NCBI GenBank assembly: GCA_007859745.1 | Contig: SMLU01000001.1 | Coordinates: forward strand, 2,294,001 to 2,358,000 | DNA length: 64,000 nt | Direction of reading: 5' to 3' | Origin: Phycisphaerae bacterium RAS1 | GTDB lineage: Bacteria; Planctomycetota; Phycisphaerae; UBA1845; Fen-1342 | Shown: piece by piece, positions 8,606 to 17,707 of the stretch | Layout of the letters: each line of letters starts with the position of its first letter | How positions within the stretch are numbered: position 1 is the first letter of the stretch | Program-made: the position numbers and the translations under genes | The notes under the pieces: generated by a model | Databases searched by the model: none | What the model was told of the DNA's origin: nothing | Seen by the model: only the letters and a program-made list of their open reading frames with translations

Positions 8606-11600
8606 CTACCGGGCGTCCACCCGCAACCGGGTGTCCTCGGGCGTCGTGATCACCGGCACTCGGCGCCCGCCGCTGCGGACCTCCGGCGGCGGGAGGCTGA
8701 AGACCCCCGGCCGCAGCGCCATCAGCAGGTATTCGTGCCGATGCACGCCGGCCGGCAGCGCCGGCGTCGCGTAGAAAACCGCCCCGCCCGGCCGGCGGCG
8801 CTCGCTACCGATCGTCCGCAGCGTGCCGCGGCCCTTCGGGTTCCCCACCAGGAACCCGCCGGGCAAATGCTGCGTCCATTCCCCCGCGCCCAGCGGCGAC
8901 GCAATGGCGACGTCCTCCTGAATCAACAGCAGGTCGCCGGTGGATAGAACGCTGGACGCATCGATCAGCTCACGCCGGTACGTCTTACGCTCCGTCACTG
9001 GAATTCCCGCCGCGTCAGCCTCCGCGTCCGGGATCGACTCCGGTACCGCCCGGTAGAACACGCGGCGAACCTCGATGCCGCCCCTGATATCAGCCGGTGG
9101 AATGGCCATCACGCCCACGGCAACCCGGTGCGTTTCGACCCGCCCGCCGACCTCCACCTCGGCAATCACGAACCCGTCGCCCGGCCGAAGGGCCTCGGCC
9201 GGAGCGGTCAGGAAGAGGGGGCGATCGGCTGGAAGGTTGACCTCACCCCAGCCATCGGCCGCAACCGGAGGCGTCTCGTCGCCGATTCGCCAGCCGGCGA
9301 GCTCGAGCAGGTCTGCCGCTTTTATCCGAACCCGTGCCGGCAGAACCGCTCCGTTCAGGTTCTCGAGTGCCAGCGCGACGGCGCAACGATCGCCGGGAAA
9401 TAGCCGCGGCGGCACGTCGAGTGTGGCGCGAATGGGCGATTCGACCCGAAGCGGCGTCCGAGCCACACGGACAGCGCCACCCCTCGTCCGGACGATGGCT
9501 TGCAGTTCATACCTTCCCGGCGCTGTGGGCGCGGGAACCGCAAGCTCCAATGGCGCGCCGAGCGGAGCGACCGTCAGCCAATGCGCGGCGCCCGCCAGGG
9601 CGTCGTGAACCGGCGGCGCGAAACGCACATCGCCGATCGCCGCACCGCTGACCCCCGTCGGCGTGTAAGCACGGACCCTGCTGGGCGTACCGACGCCGAC
9701 GTCGCGGCGCTGGCCGCCGAGGTTGAACAGCCCGTGGATGTCGGGAAGTCGAACGAGCCGGGCGATCACGAATGCTCCGGGGTCGCCTTGGAGATTCTCG
9801 TCCGAGCGAAGCGCCGCTACGACCGTCTCCCCCGGGGCCACGGAACGCGGGAGCGGCGCAAACTCCAGCACTCCGTCGCCGGCGCCAGCCGCCGTCACCA
9901 CCGCCGAGCCAATCGGCTCCAATTCGTCGTCGTGCAGGGCCAGCACGCACACGCGCAATCCGACCGGAGCGGCGTCCGTGTCAATCACCGCCGCGGCGCG
10001 CTCGCCGCGCGTTGGGATCAGAAACACGCCGCCGCTCACGTCGGTGGCGCTCACCAGCAGCACGACCGCCGGAACCGCCGGAGCCGGGTCGATGCCAATG
10101 CTCACGCGCGCCGGGCTGCCGGCGGATTCGCAGGCGGCCCAGACGTCCGCCGGCGCGACTCGCCGTCCCGAGACGGCGTCTGCTTCGAGTACCTGCACAA
10201 CCTGCTCGGCTCGCTCCTGGCGCCCCGGCTCGCCGTCGCTCTCGGCGACGATCGTGTGCGGCCCGGACAGCGTTGGAATCCACGCGCCGGTCCGCCAGCC
10301 GCGATCGTCCATGAAGAGCGGAAATCGCCGCACGTTTCCCGCCGGATTGCGAATGGTCAGCGGCTCGGGCCGCGTGCTGACCGGCGCGGCCCGGACACAG
10401 TTGAGCGTCACGCACGCCGCCTGTCCGGCGCGCGGCTGCAGCGGCTCAACCGAAATCCACGACTTGGGCCGCTGCTGCGCGATCAGCGTGACCGCCCGCC
10501 GCGGCGAGACGAAGGCCGGGCCGTCGCTGACCGTGAGCGCGAATTCGACGCCGGCCGGCGGCGTGGCGCGCAGTGCCGCCGGCGTCAGCACCAGCCGGGC
10601 CTCGCCGCGCGCATCGAGGTCGAGATGCTCCGACGCGCGTTCGGTCGTCGCAAAGCCCCGCGAACCGTCCGGAAACGCCAGCGTGCGCGTCGCGAAGTCG
10701 ACTTCGGCCTCCGCCCCCGGCGCTCCCCAGGGATACCACGCCTTCACGTTCATCGCGAAGGACGGCGTGTCGGGCGGCACGTGCAGCGGCGCGGAGACCC
10801 GAAGCTGGATCGGCGACTGAACGGCCGACGCCACGCGCAGCATCGTCGGCCCCATCAGGCTCTCGACCAGCGCATCGCCTGCATGGACTACGACCCGCAG
10901 CGTCTTGCCTTCGGCCACGTCAGGCAGCCGGATCGCCGATTGGAAGACGCCCGTCGGCGTCACCGGCGCGAGGCCCGATGCAATCAGGTTCTCCATCGCG
11001 TCGCGCAGCTCAACCTGTACCTGCGGTGGATAGGGCGCGTCGGAGACGAACAGCCCCGCGGCTTGCACCTCGTCGCCCGAGAGAGGCTCGACTGGCGCCA
11101 TGAGCACCGCCGCCTGAAGCGGTCCACCGGAACCGGAATTTGAGACCGGCAGCTCGCCGGTCAGAAGCGCCAGGCGGCCTTCGCGCTCGACGACACAGCT
11201 CCAGCGGCGATCGCGAAGAAGTCGCGCCTCCGTCGGCAACTTGAACACCGCCGCGCCGTCAACCAGCGCCACGCGCGTCGGTACGAATGAGCCGAACATC
11301 CAGAAGCGGGCGGTCGCCGGCTGGCCGTCGCCTGTCCACACAAAGGCATGCTGCTCGCCGATCGCCAGTCCCGCCGGCAAGCCGTCGCAGACGCAGAAGC
11401 GGCGCGTCACCTGGGCTTCGCCGCGCTCGTCCTTCCAGCGCGCCAGGATCAACACCGCCGTCCGCGGCAGCGACGCCGTCAGCCCGTCAGCCTGTTCCTG
11501 CGGGCAACTCCACCAGACACGCGGCTCCGCCTTGCGCGTATCGAACTCGGCCGACGCAAGCAGCACGCCTGTCTCGGGCAGCTTGCTTTCAAGAAACCGT

Positions 11601-12619
11601 CCCTGCTGAGATTCCAGCCACGCGCCCAGGTCCAGCGCGCGAATCTCGAGCGCCACGGCGGCCACGTTGCGCGTCCGCAGCCGCAGCGCCCCGCGCGCGT
11701 CCGGCGCCAGTCGGCGCGGCACGCCCAGTTCCAACGACGGCGCGCGCATCGCCGCCAGCCGCCGCCGAGCTTCTTCCGCCGCCGCGGGCCACGGCGCGGC
11801 TGCAACCCGCTCGTAGAGCGGCGTCGCGTCCGCCCAGCGCTCGGCGGCGGTGTGCGATTCAGCCAGCGCCAGCGCCGCCTGTGCAGCGGTCGCGGTGAAC
11901 GGCTCGGCCGCGGCGAGTCGTTCGAACATGCCGCGCCCCGCATCCGCGTCGCCCTGACGAATCTCGAGTTGGGCCAGCACGAGCTGCACCCGGGCCACGC
12001 CTTCAGCATCCGCCAGCGCCGTGAATTCGTCCGCGATGGCCGCGATACGGGTGCGCCGCACGTTCAACTTCGCCGCGTCATCCGCCGGCACGGCGACGCC
12101 GAACGCAGGCGGGGTGCGCTCCCACTCCGTATGCTGCGCCCAGGCCGCCGCCAGCGCGACGAGCGCCTCGCGGCGGCGGTCAGCCTGACCCAGCGCCAGA
12201 AAGCCGCGGGCCGCGGCGTCGAGCTGCTCGAGACCGGCGGCTGTCTCGGCCAGCGCCGCCGCGGCAGTCCCGCCGGCCAGAAGCACCTCCGGCCGAGACA
12301 TGATTTCGGGCGATTCATCGGCCAGCGCGGCGATCAGCCCGCGGCCGTCGAGCCGGTCGGTGCGCGCCGGCATGAGCATCAGTGCCGCCGCACGCAGCGC
12401 AACAGCCTCCCGCCGCACGCGCGCGCTCGCGGCGTGTTCGGCCAGCTCGACGCTCAGTGTGCGGGCCCGCTCGAGTTCGCCGCTTCGCAGCGCCGTCAGG
12501 AGCTCGCCCACCTCCGGCGACCACTCATCCGGCTGCGGCGCCTGCGCGCGGATTTCGAGCGCCAAACTCACGGCTGCAACGATGAGCAGAGTTGTCAGGG
12601 ATCGGCCGGTCGCCCGCAT
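8606..12619 (-). CDS. Alpha-2-macroglobulin-like secreted protein without thioester domain
   Basis: A 1337-residue protein with a signal peptide (cleavage after EIRA). A helical TPR-like region (about 25-320) is followed by a series of beta-sandwich MG-like domains. An A2M-domain-like segment starts near residue 1059 (ATLDVPPRLFPGDR, then ALENLNG), and the C-terminal domain resembles bacterial A2M tails (FYATPALPAGVHRHEYLLMA, LRPGVFSLPP). Bacterial A2Ms trap proteases through a CxEQ thioester in a roughly 300-residue helical domain between those two parts; here only about 120 residues separate them and no CxEQ is present. The start chosen (ATG at 12619) gives a clean signal peptide; the longer frame would run into the family A repeat. 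It lies upstream of the secretin gene. Confidence 0.7.
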   Translation of the reverse strand: MRATGRSLTTLLIVAAVSLALEIRAQAPQPDEWSPEVGELLTALRSGELERARTLSVELAEHAASARVRREAVALRAAALMLMPARTDRLDGRGLIAALADESPEIMSRPEVLLAGGTAAAALAETAAGLEQLDAAARGFLALGQADRRREALVALAAAWAQHTEWERTPPAFGVAVPADDAAKLNVRRTRIAAIADEFTALADAEGVARVQLVLAQLEIRQGDADAGRGMFERLAAAEPFTATAAQAALALAESHTAAERWADATPLYERVAAAPWPAAAEEARRRLAAMRAPSLELGVPRRLAPDARGALRLRTRNVAAVALEIRALDLGAWLESQQGRFLESKLPETGVLLASAEFDTRKAEPRVWWSCPQEQADGLTASLPRTAVLILARWKDERGEAQVTRRFCVCDGLPAGLAIGEQHAFVWTGDGQPATARFWMFGSFVPTRVALVDGAAVFKLPTEARLLRDRRWSCVVEREGRLALLTGELPVSNSGSGGPLQAAVLMAPVEPLSGDEVQAAGLFVSDAPYPPQVQVELRDAMENLIASGLAPVTPTGVFQSAIRLPDVAEGKTLRVVVHAGDALVESLMGPTMLRVASAVQSPIQLRVSAPLHVPPDTPSFAMNVKAWYPWGAPGAEAEVDFATRTLAFPDGSRGFATTERASEHLDLDARGEARLVLTPAALRATPPAGVEFALTVSDGPAFVSPRRAVTLIAQQRPKSWISVEPLQPRAGQAACVTLNCVRAAPVSTRPEPLTIRNPAGNVRRFPLFMDDRGWRTGAWIPTLSGPHTIVAESDGEPGRQERAEQVVQVLEADAVSGRRVAPADVWAACESAGSPARVSIGIDPAPAVPAVVLLVSATDVSGGVFLIPTRGERAAAVIDTDAAPVGLRVCVLALHDDELEPIGSAVVTAAGAGDGVLEFAPLPRSVAPGETVVAALRSDENLQGDPGAFVIARLVRLPDIHGLFNLGGQRRDVGVGTPSRVRAYTPTGVSGAAIGDVRFAPPVHDALAGAAHWLTVAPLGAPLELAVPAPTAPGRYELQAIVRTRGGAVRVARTPLRVESPIRATLDVPPRLFPGDRCAVALALENLNGAVLPARVRIKAADLLELAGWRIGDETPPVAADGWGEVNLPADRPLFLTAPAEALRPGDGFVIAEVEVGGRVETHRVAVGVMAIPPADIRGGIEVRRVFYRAVPESIPDAEADAAGIPVTERKTYRRELIDASSVLSTGDLLLIQEDVAIASPLGAGEWTQHLPGGFLVGNPKGRGTLRTIGSERRRPGGAVFYATPALPAGVHRHEYLLMALRPGVFSLPPPEVRSGGRRVPVITTPEDTRLRVDAR

Positions 12620-12744
12620 GACCCCGCATTCTACGGCCGACCGGCAAGTCCGGCCGATCGGCGAGCGCCACACGGTCGCACGCCCCCCGCTACCGCCGGG
12701 CGTGGCCAACATCTTGGGCAGACGCCGCCGGCCGGGCCGTTTTT

Positions 12745-12841
12745 CCGAACCTGCCGCGCCAAGCGGCGGGTTGACGATCGTAAGCGAGCGGCGCCACACT
12801 GGCCGGGAACGTCACCCCGCCGCTTGGCGCGGCGGGTTCCG
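12745..12841. repeat. Family A fold-back repeat, copy 2
   Basis: Arms 12745-12774 and 12812-12841 share the CCGCCGCTTGGCGCGGCGGG core and pair with about three mismatches. The left outer flank matches the right flank of copy 1. It sits between the A2M-like gene and the metzincin gene. Confidence 0.88.
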
Positions 12842-12864
12842 ACAGCTTCGCCCGCCGAGGCTCG

Positions 12865-15516
12865 CTACCGCCGGGTGAGCATCATGCCGACAATCGCCAC
12901 GAGCGTGGCGGTCAGGGCCGCCGTTCCGCAGGCAGGTCCGCCGAGCAACGGGCTGGGTGCGTCGGCGGCGGTGTCGTCGCCGGCCAGGAGGTTGCTGCCG
13001 GATGACACTTTGATCTCGAGTTCCGCGGTCGCGACCTGGTTCAGGGCATCCTGAACAGTGCAGGCGAACGTGGTGGTCGAAGGCGGCGACGCGACCGTCG
13101 TCAGCGCCGCGGCATCGGAGACCAGGTTCGCGGGCGCCCAGCGAATCGTGAAGGGCGGCGCGCCCCCCTCCACCACCGCCGTCAGCGTCGATGAATTGCC
13201 GGAGCCGATCATCGCGGGGTCGGCTTGAATCCGCAGCGACACTGGAGAGGCGACCACGATACGCTGCTCGGCCACCGCCGATTGCCCGACGGCGTCCGTG
13301 GCGATGACCCGGTACACCGATGTGGCCTCGGGCGTCACGGTGGCGCTCAAGCCGTCCGCGGAAACCAACTTGGCGTTGGTGGACCAGATGATCGTGTACG
13401 GCTTCACGCCTTCGCTCAGCCGGGCCTCGATCCGCAGCGTGGTGTTCTTCAGCACCGTCAGGTCCGGCCCCAGTTCCGCCGTCAGCGGCTTGGCGATTTC
13501 GACGTCAACGCTGTCGCTGGCGCGGGCCGCGCTCGAATCCGTCACGGTCAACGTGAAGCGCTTCGCGGCGTCTGCGACCGTGGTCAGCGAGGCGCCCTGC
13601 ACCCGATCCGCCGCCGCCAGGGGCGACCATGCGAACTCGTACGGCTCGATTCCGCCGGCGACATTGCCGACGATCGTGAACGGCAAGCCGGCGGCGACGG
13701 GCACGCGATCTCCGAGATTGACGCTCAGCCGCGGCACCACCTGCACCGTTACCTCGTCCACTTCCTCCGTGCCCAGGTTGTCGGTCACGGTCACGGTGTA
13801 TGTGGTCGTCTGCAGCGGCGACGCGATCGGATTGGCCGTGTTGGCCGCAGTCAGCGAACCCGCCGGCGTCCAGCGGAACGTGTAGGGCGGCGCGCCGCCC
13901 ACGGCCACGGCCGACAACGCCACCTGCCCGCCGATGACGACTTTTCGGTCCGCCCCGGCGTCGACAATCAGCGCGTCGCTGTAGTCGGCGATGACGGTGT
14001 GGTCGCGGTTCATCTGCACCGTCAGGTCGCGCTGCCCGACCGGCTGGTTCTGGCCGTCCAGTTTCCAGCGGCCGAGCGGCTCGCCGTTGAACGTGGCCGG
14101 CGCGGTCAACGTCACCGACGCACCGCTTGCGAAGGTCCGTTCCGCGTTGGAGGTCGCGCCGGAGCCTCCGCTCAGGTCCTGCGGGCTGTAAGTAATCGCC
14201 ACGCCGCCGGTCGGGGCCGACTGGATCCGGAGCGTCCGCGGAAGCACCGCGCGCTCAAGCATACGGAGCTGGTAGCGCTGCACATCCGATACCGATCCGG
14301 TCGGCGCGGAAAAGACCTTGATGCGCACGGCGCCGCTGCCGACGTCCACGCCGCTGACGTTGGCCTCTTCGCCGGGCGCCGCCGCTTCCGCCGCACCGAG
14401 CACCGTCGTCCCGGTGCTATTGCGCACCTCGATCGACAAACGCTGGACCGTCGTGGTGTTGATCGACTGCGGCGGCGGCGGATTCGGGACGTCCGTCGGG
14501 CCGACGACGTACGTCGAGCCGACCGGGATGACGTCGATCCCCAGCAGTGTTCCGGCGGGAACGGTGAGGCTGTACCAATCCGCGTCCGTCCGCGCGTGCA
14601 GCGAGAGATTGTCAATGATCCGCCCCTCGCTGAACTGTCCCAGCGACGCGGCCGTGCCGGCGCTGCCGTTGGATTCGAAGCGATCGCCGTAGAACAGGTT
14701 GGCGCCGCGGATGTCGTCGTCCTGCGGGCCGAAGAACGCCTCGCTGTAGAACGGCTCCATCAGCTTGGTTTCACTAAGCGGCACGACGTGACCCAGCCCC
14801 AGGCCGTGGCCGTGCTCATGCAGCATGACGTTGCGCAGGAAGACGAAGTCGTTTCGGCTGTCGCCCCAGGCTTCGTTCGCATCCAACATCATGTCGCCGA
14901 GGCTGGGAAAGAAATTGAGCGCCAGCAGGCCGGATGGGCCGTCCGCGTCGACGGCGATGATCCGAACGTCGCCGCGCACACCAAGGATGCCCTCCGCGGA
15001 CGGCCACGAGGCGCCGTCATCATTGGGCTCGAGCACGTACTTGACGCCCGTGAGCGTGGACCAGTGGCTGAAAATCTCCGCCACTATCGCCTGCCAGGCT
15101 TGCGGGCTGCCGAATTCGCCGTTGAGCGTCTCGAACAGCGTATTGGGCAGTTCGGTGATGCCCTGAAACGCGGTGGTCGGAATGTCCCCGTCCGGGACGA
15201 AGGAGTACGTCAGCGTGATCGTGTCATCGCCGCCCACAAGGCCGTCGGTGGCTGTTTCCAGCCAGCGTCGCCCGGCCGAATAGGCGCCCGCCCCGGACGG
15301 GAGCGCGAGGCCCAGGCGCAACTGCAGATCGCGCAGATGATCCTGCGTCGTGCCCGGAGCGTAGCAGGCCGAAAACCCCTGCGGGTAGACGCGGCACGCG
15401 ACTCCCTTCCGAGCCGGCGACCGGTCGGCCGCGCCGGGCGCGCCGCCCACCCAACAACCAACGAGCAACAGGGCCAGGCCACCCGCCAACGCCAAACGTC
15501 TGCCCACGGTGAACAT
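12865..15516 (-). CDS. Matrixin-like (metzincin) metalloprotease lipoprotein with PKD-like repeats
   Basis: An 883-residue protein. The N-terminus is a lipoprotein signal (LALLLVG-C21). The zinc site HEHGHGLGLGH spans residues 233-243, the extended metzincin motif HExxHxxGxxH, and is followed by KLMEP, a plausible Met-turn. After a pre-peptidase C-type region (FESNG...DADWYSLTVPAG) come several PKD/SprB-type immunoglobulin-like domains (for example TTTYTVTVTDNLG). The extreme C-terminus is a hydrophobic helix ending in LTRR after GPACG, which looks like a sorting or anchoring tail. It is predicted to be a surface protease. The start is chosen at the lipoprotein signal; a longer frame runs antisense through the next gene. 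Confidence 0.85.
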   Translation of the reverse strand: MFTVGRRLALAGGLALLLVGCWVGGAPGAADRSPARKGVACRVYPQGFSACYAPGTTQDHLRDLQLRLGLALPSGAGAYSAGRRWLETATDGLVGGDDTITLTYSFVPDGDIPTTAFQGITELPNTLFETLNGEFGSPQAWQAIVAEIFSHWSTLTGVKYVLEPNDDGASWPSAEGILGVRGDVRIIAVDADGPSGLLALNFFPSLGDMMLDANEAWGDSRNDFVFLRNVMLHEHGHGLGLGHVVPLSETKLMEPFYSEAFFGPQDDDIRGANLFYGDRFESNGSAGTAASLGQFSEGRIIDNLSLHARTDADWYSLTVPAGTLLGIDVIPVGSTYVVGPTDVPNPPPPQSINTTTVQRLSIEVRNSTGTTVLGAAEAAAPGEEANVSGVDVGSGAVRIKVFSAPTGSVSDVQRYQLRMLERAVLPRTLRIQSAPTGGVAITYSPQDLSGGSGATSNAERTFASGASVTLTAPATFNGEPLGRWKLDGQNQPVGQRDLTVQMNRDHTVIADYSDALIVDAGADRKVVIGGQVALSAVAVGGAPPYTFRWTPAGSLTAANTANPIASPLQTTTYTVTVTDNLGTEEVDEVTVQVVPRLSVNLGDRVPVAAGLPFTIVGNVAGGIEPYEFAWSPLAAADRVQGASLTTVADAAKRFTLTVTDSSAARASDSVDVEIAKPLTAELGPDLTVLKNTTLRIEARLSEGVKPYTIIWSTNAKLVSADGLSATVTPEATSVYRVIATDAVGQSAVAEQRIVVASPVSLRIQADPAMIGSGNSSTLTAVVEGGAPPFTIRWAPANLVSDAAALTTVASPPSTTTFACTVQDALNQVATAELEIKVSSGSNLLAGDDTAADAPSPLLGGPACGTAALTATLVAIVGMMLTRR

Positions 15517-15631
15517 CGTGCGCCCCTTTTCTGAACAACACCGGGTGCCGATTCCCATACTTCCAGTATGCACCCGGCCTGTCATGGTAGCGGATTGAAT
15601 CGTCGTCCGCGCTGGAAAATCGACAGTTTTT

Positions 15632-16447
15632 ATGGACACCCGCGTGTCTGAAACAGCCACCCTGGAAGCCGAACCGGTTGCCGTTGCCGCAGTCCCACCG
15701 CCCGAGGAAGCCGCGTTCGTCGCCGTCCCGGTGCCGACCCGGCCGCCTGAAACGGCCGAAACCGCTACGCCGCGGGAGTTTACAGAAGCCCCCGACTCGG
15801 CCCCGCACGCCGTCATCGAACCGGAATCCCAGCTCAGCAGCGCTGCAGCGCCTGCGGCGGCGCCTCGTATTTCGCGCTTGCCGCGTTTCTCAATCACCGG
15901 CCTGTTCTACAACACGGTGGACTACCTGTTGGCCGTGGTCAATGCGCCGTTCGTGAGACTGAAACCGTCCCTGCGTGCCGCCGTCGGCGGCTCGGCCGCT
16001 GCGACGATGGCGGTCACCGGCGCCGCGCTGGCCCTTCAGCCGCTCTTTCCGCCACGCGACGCCTACTCGTTCCCGCACGAACAGCGGCTACTGCTGGAGC
16101 AGCGCGCGGCTGAGGCGGCCGAGGCCGCAAAGCAGGCCCAAACGCCCGCCGACGGCCACGGAAAACCGGCTGCCGACGCGCACGCCAGCGGGCACAGCAA
16201 GCCGGCTGCGGATTCGCATGGCGCTGGACATGCCAAACCCGCCGCCGAAAAGAAGAAAGCAGGGACGCCCGGAAAAGCTGCCGGCCACGCCGCGACCAGC
16301 GATGCACACAGTTCGAAGCCGAGCCCGCCCGGCGCGGCCGGCCACGGCGCGCCAGCGGCGGACCCACATGGGAAACCCGCTGCGAAATCGAAACGCCCCG
16401 CCGGCAAGCCGAAAAAGGACAGCAAACCTGCTCCGTCCGCACATTGA
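15632..16447 (+). CDS. Hypothetical Ala/Pro-rich membrane protein with His/Lys-rich repeat tail
   Basis: A 271-residue protein with no recognised family. Residues 1-75 are acidic and Pro/Ala-rich. An amphipathic stretch (FSITGLFYNTVDYLLAVVN) and one likely membrane helix (about 113-130, AAATMAVTGAALAL) follow. Then come a short coiled coil (HEQRLLLEQRAAEAAEAAKQ) and about 110 residues of low complexity with imperfect repeats of the form GHxKPAADxH, ending very basic. The tail resembles histone-H1-like or cell-wall-binding basic tails, but no function is assigned. The gene is divergent from the metzincin lipoprotein; the start codon has no clear Shine-Dalgarno. Confidence 0.6.
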   Translation: MDTRVSETATLEAEPVAVAAVPPPEEAAFVAVPVPTRPPETAETATPREFTEAPDSAPHAVIEPESQLSSAAAPAAAPRISRLPRFSITGLFYNTVDYLLAVVNAPFVRLKPSLRAAVGGSAAATMAVTGAALALQPLFPPRDAYSFPHEQRLLLEQRAAEAAEAAKQAQTPADGHGKPAADAHASGHSKPAADSHGAGHAKPAAEKKKAGTPGKAAGHAATSDAHSSKPSPPGAAGHGAPAADPHGKPAAKSKRPAGKPKKDSKPAPSAH

Positions 16448-16468
16448 GCCGTTCGACTTCGGCCCCGC

Positions 16469-17707
16469 TCAGCCGCCCCGCGAGTCGCAGGAACCGGTCT
16501 GCCCGCCCAGCACCTGCTTTCCCGCGACCCAGACGTGGCTCGGCAACGGCGCCGATTCGACAAGGACCGCCGTCGGATCGTCTCCCACGACTGGGAACGC
16601 GGCCAAGTCAGCGGCCAAGCCCGGCTTGATCGCGCCCGTGACCGCGGCCAGCCCGAGCGCCCGCGCGGCGTCAACCGTGACGCTCCTCAGCAGCGCCGCC
16701 GGTGATTGGTCCGTCAGCCGCTCGCGCCTCAGAAACTGCAGCTCAGCCAGCACGGACAGGTTCTCGTTGCTCGCGGCGCTGTCCGTTCCGATCACGACCG
16801 GCACGCCCGCCTGGACCAATCGATCCATCGGATGAGGCGGGTGGCCGAAGTAACGATGCGCTCGCGGGCAGTAGACCACCGTGTGACCCGCGTCGCGCAG
16901 CGCCGCGATGTCCGCATCGCTCGCGTAGTTCACGTGTGCCAGCAGCCCCGGCGCGAATCCGCGCACACACTCGGCCAGGAGCTCGCGCGGCTCGCGACGC
17001 GGCGACGCCAAGCGCCCGTTTGAAACCAGTTGGTTCAGGATGCGCCCGGCCCCGGCCTGATCGCCGCGCAGGAACGCCTGCTCCTCGCGCGTCTCGGCCC
17101 AGTGCATCGTCCACGGCCGTTTGCGCTGCGCCGCGATCTGCACCGCGCCGCGAATCTGCTCCGGCGGAACCGTGTAGGGTGCGTGCGGCGTGATGCCGGC
17201 CGTCAGCAGCGCGTCCTCGCGGATTTCGTCAAATGCGGCCCGCAGCTCTTCGACGTTTCGCGGCGGATCGTCCGCGATACTCAGCAGCTCGGCAAAACAG
17301 ATCTTGCGAATTGGAATGTCGCGCAGCACGCGCCAGTGCAGGTTTCTGCGCGAGATATCACCGACGCAGGTGACGCCCAGGCGAAGCGACTGCCAAGCTC
17401 CGTCGCGCACGCCGGCCGACTCGCGCTGCACCTGCCGGGGGGCGGCGCGCAATGGAATAAGCTGCGCGATCCAATCCCAGAACGGCGCCGCGGCGATCTG
17501 ACCTGCGTAGCACGTCAACTCAAGATGGGTATGCGGATTAACCAGCCCCGGAGTCAGAATCGACTCGCCCAGGTCGAGCGCCTCATCCGACGGCAGCCCC
17601 TCAGCCGCCGAACCGACAGCCGTGATCCAGCCGTCCGCGATTTCTACGAATCCATCGCGAATCGGTGGGGAGCTGACCGGAACAACCCACGCGGCGCGGA
17701 GAATCAC
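16469..17707 (-). CDS. Amidohydrolase, MTA/SAH (or aminofutalosine) deaminase-like
   Basis: A 412-residue metal-dependent hydrolase of the TrzA/AtzA branch. The metal and catalytic motifs are NPHTHLELT (HxH), HAPYTV, MHWAETREE and VVIGTDSAASNENLSV. This set is typical of enzymes that deaminate the adenine ring of 5'-methylthioadenosine, S-adenosylhomocysteine or aminofutalosine. It starts with GTG, and that GTGA overlaps the TGA of the upstream phosphorylase gene by 4 nt, so the two are translationally coupled. With the neighbour, a two-step route is plausible: deamination of an adenosine-type nucleoside, then phosphorolysis of the inosine-type product. The exact substrate cannot be read from sequence. 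Confidence 0.78.
   Translation of the reverse strand: MILRAAWVVPVSSPPIRDGFVEIADGWITAVGSAAEGLPSDEALDLGESILTPGLVNPHTHLELTCYAGQIAAAPFWDWIAQLIPLRAAPRQVQRESAGVRDGAWQSLRLGVTCVGDISRRNLHWRVLRDIPIRKICFAELLSIADDPPRNVEELRAAFDEIREDALLTAGITPHAPYTVPPEQIRGAVQIAAQRKRPWTMHWAETREEQAFLRGDQAGAGRILNQLVSNGRLASPRREPRELLAECVRGFAPGLLAHVNYASDADIAALRDAGHTVVYCPRAHRYFGHPPHPMDRLVQAGVPVVIGTDSAASNENLSVLAELQFLRRERLTDQSPAALLRSVTVDAARALGLAAVTGAIKPGLAADLAAFPVVGDDPTAVLVESAPLPSHVWVAGKQVLGGQTGSCDSRGG

Noticed and set aside
13225-15534. 769-codon plus-strand frame opposite the metzincin gene
   Set aside because: It is a shadow frame, Arg/Gly/Val-rich, with no start signal; the opposite strand encodes an intact HExxHxxGxxH protein.
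15517-15897. N-terminal extension of the metzincin gene
   Set aside because: It runs antisense through the divergent 271-residue gene and precedes a perfect lipoprotein signal.
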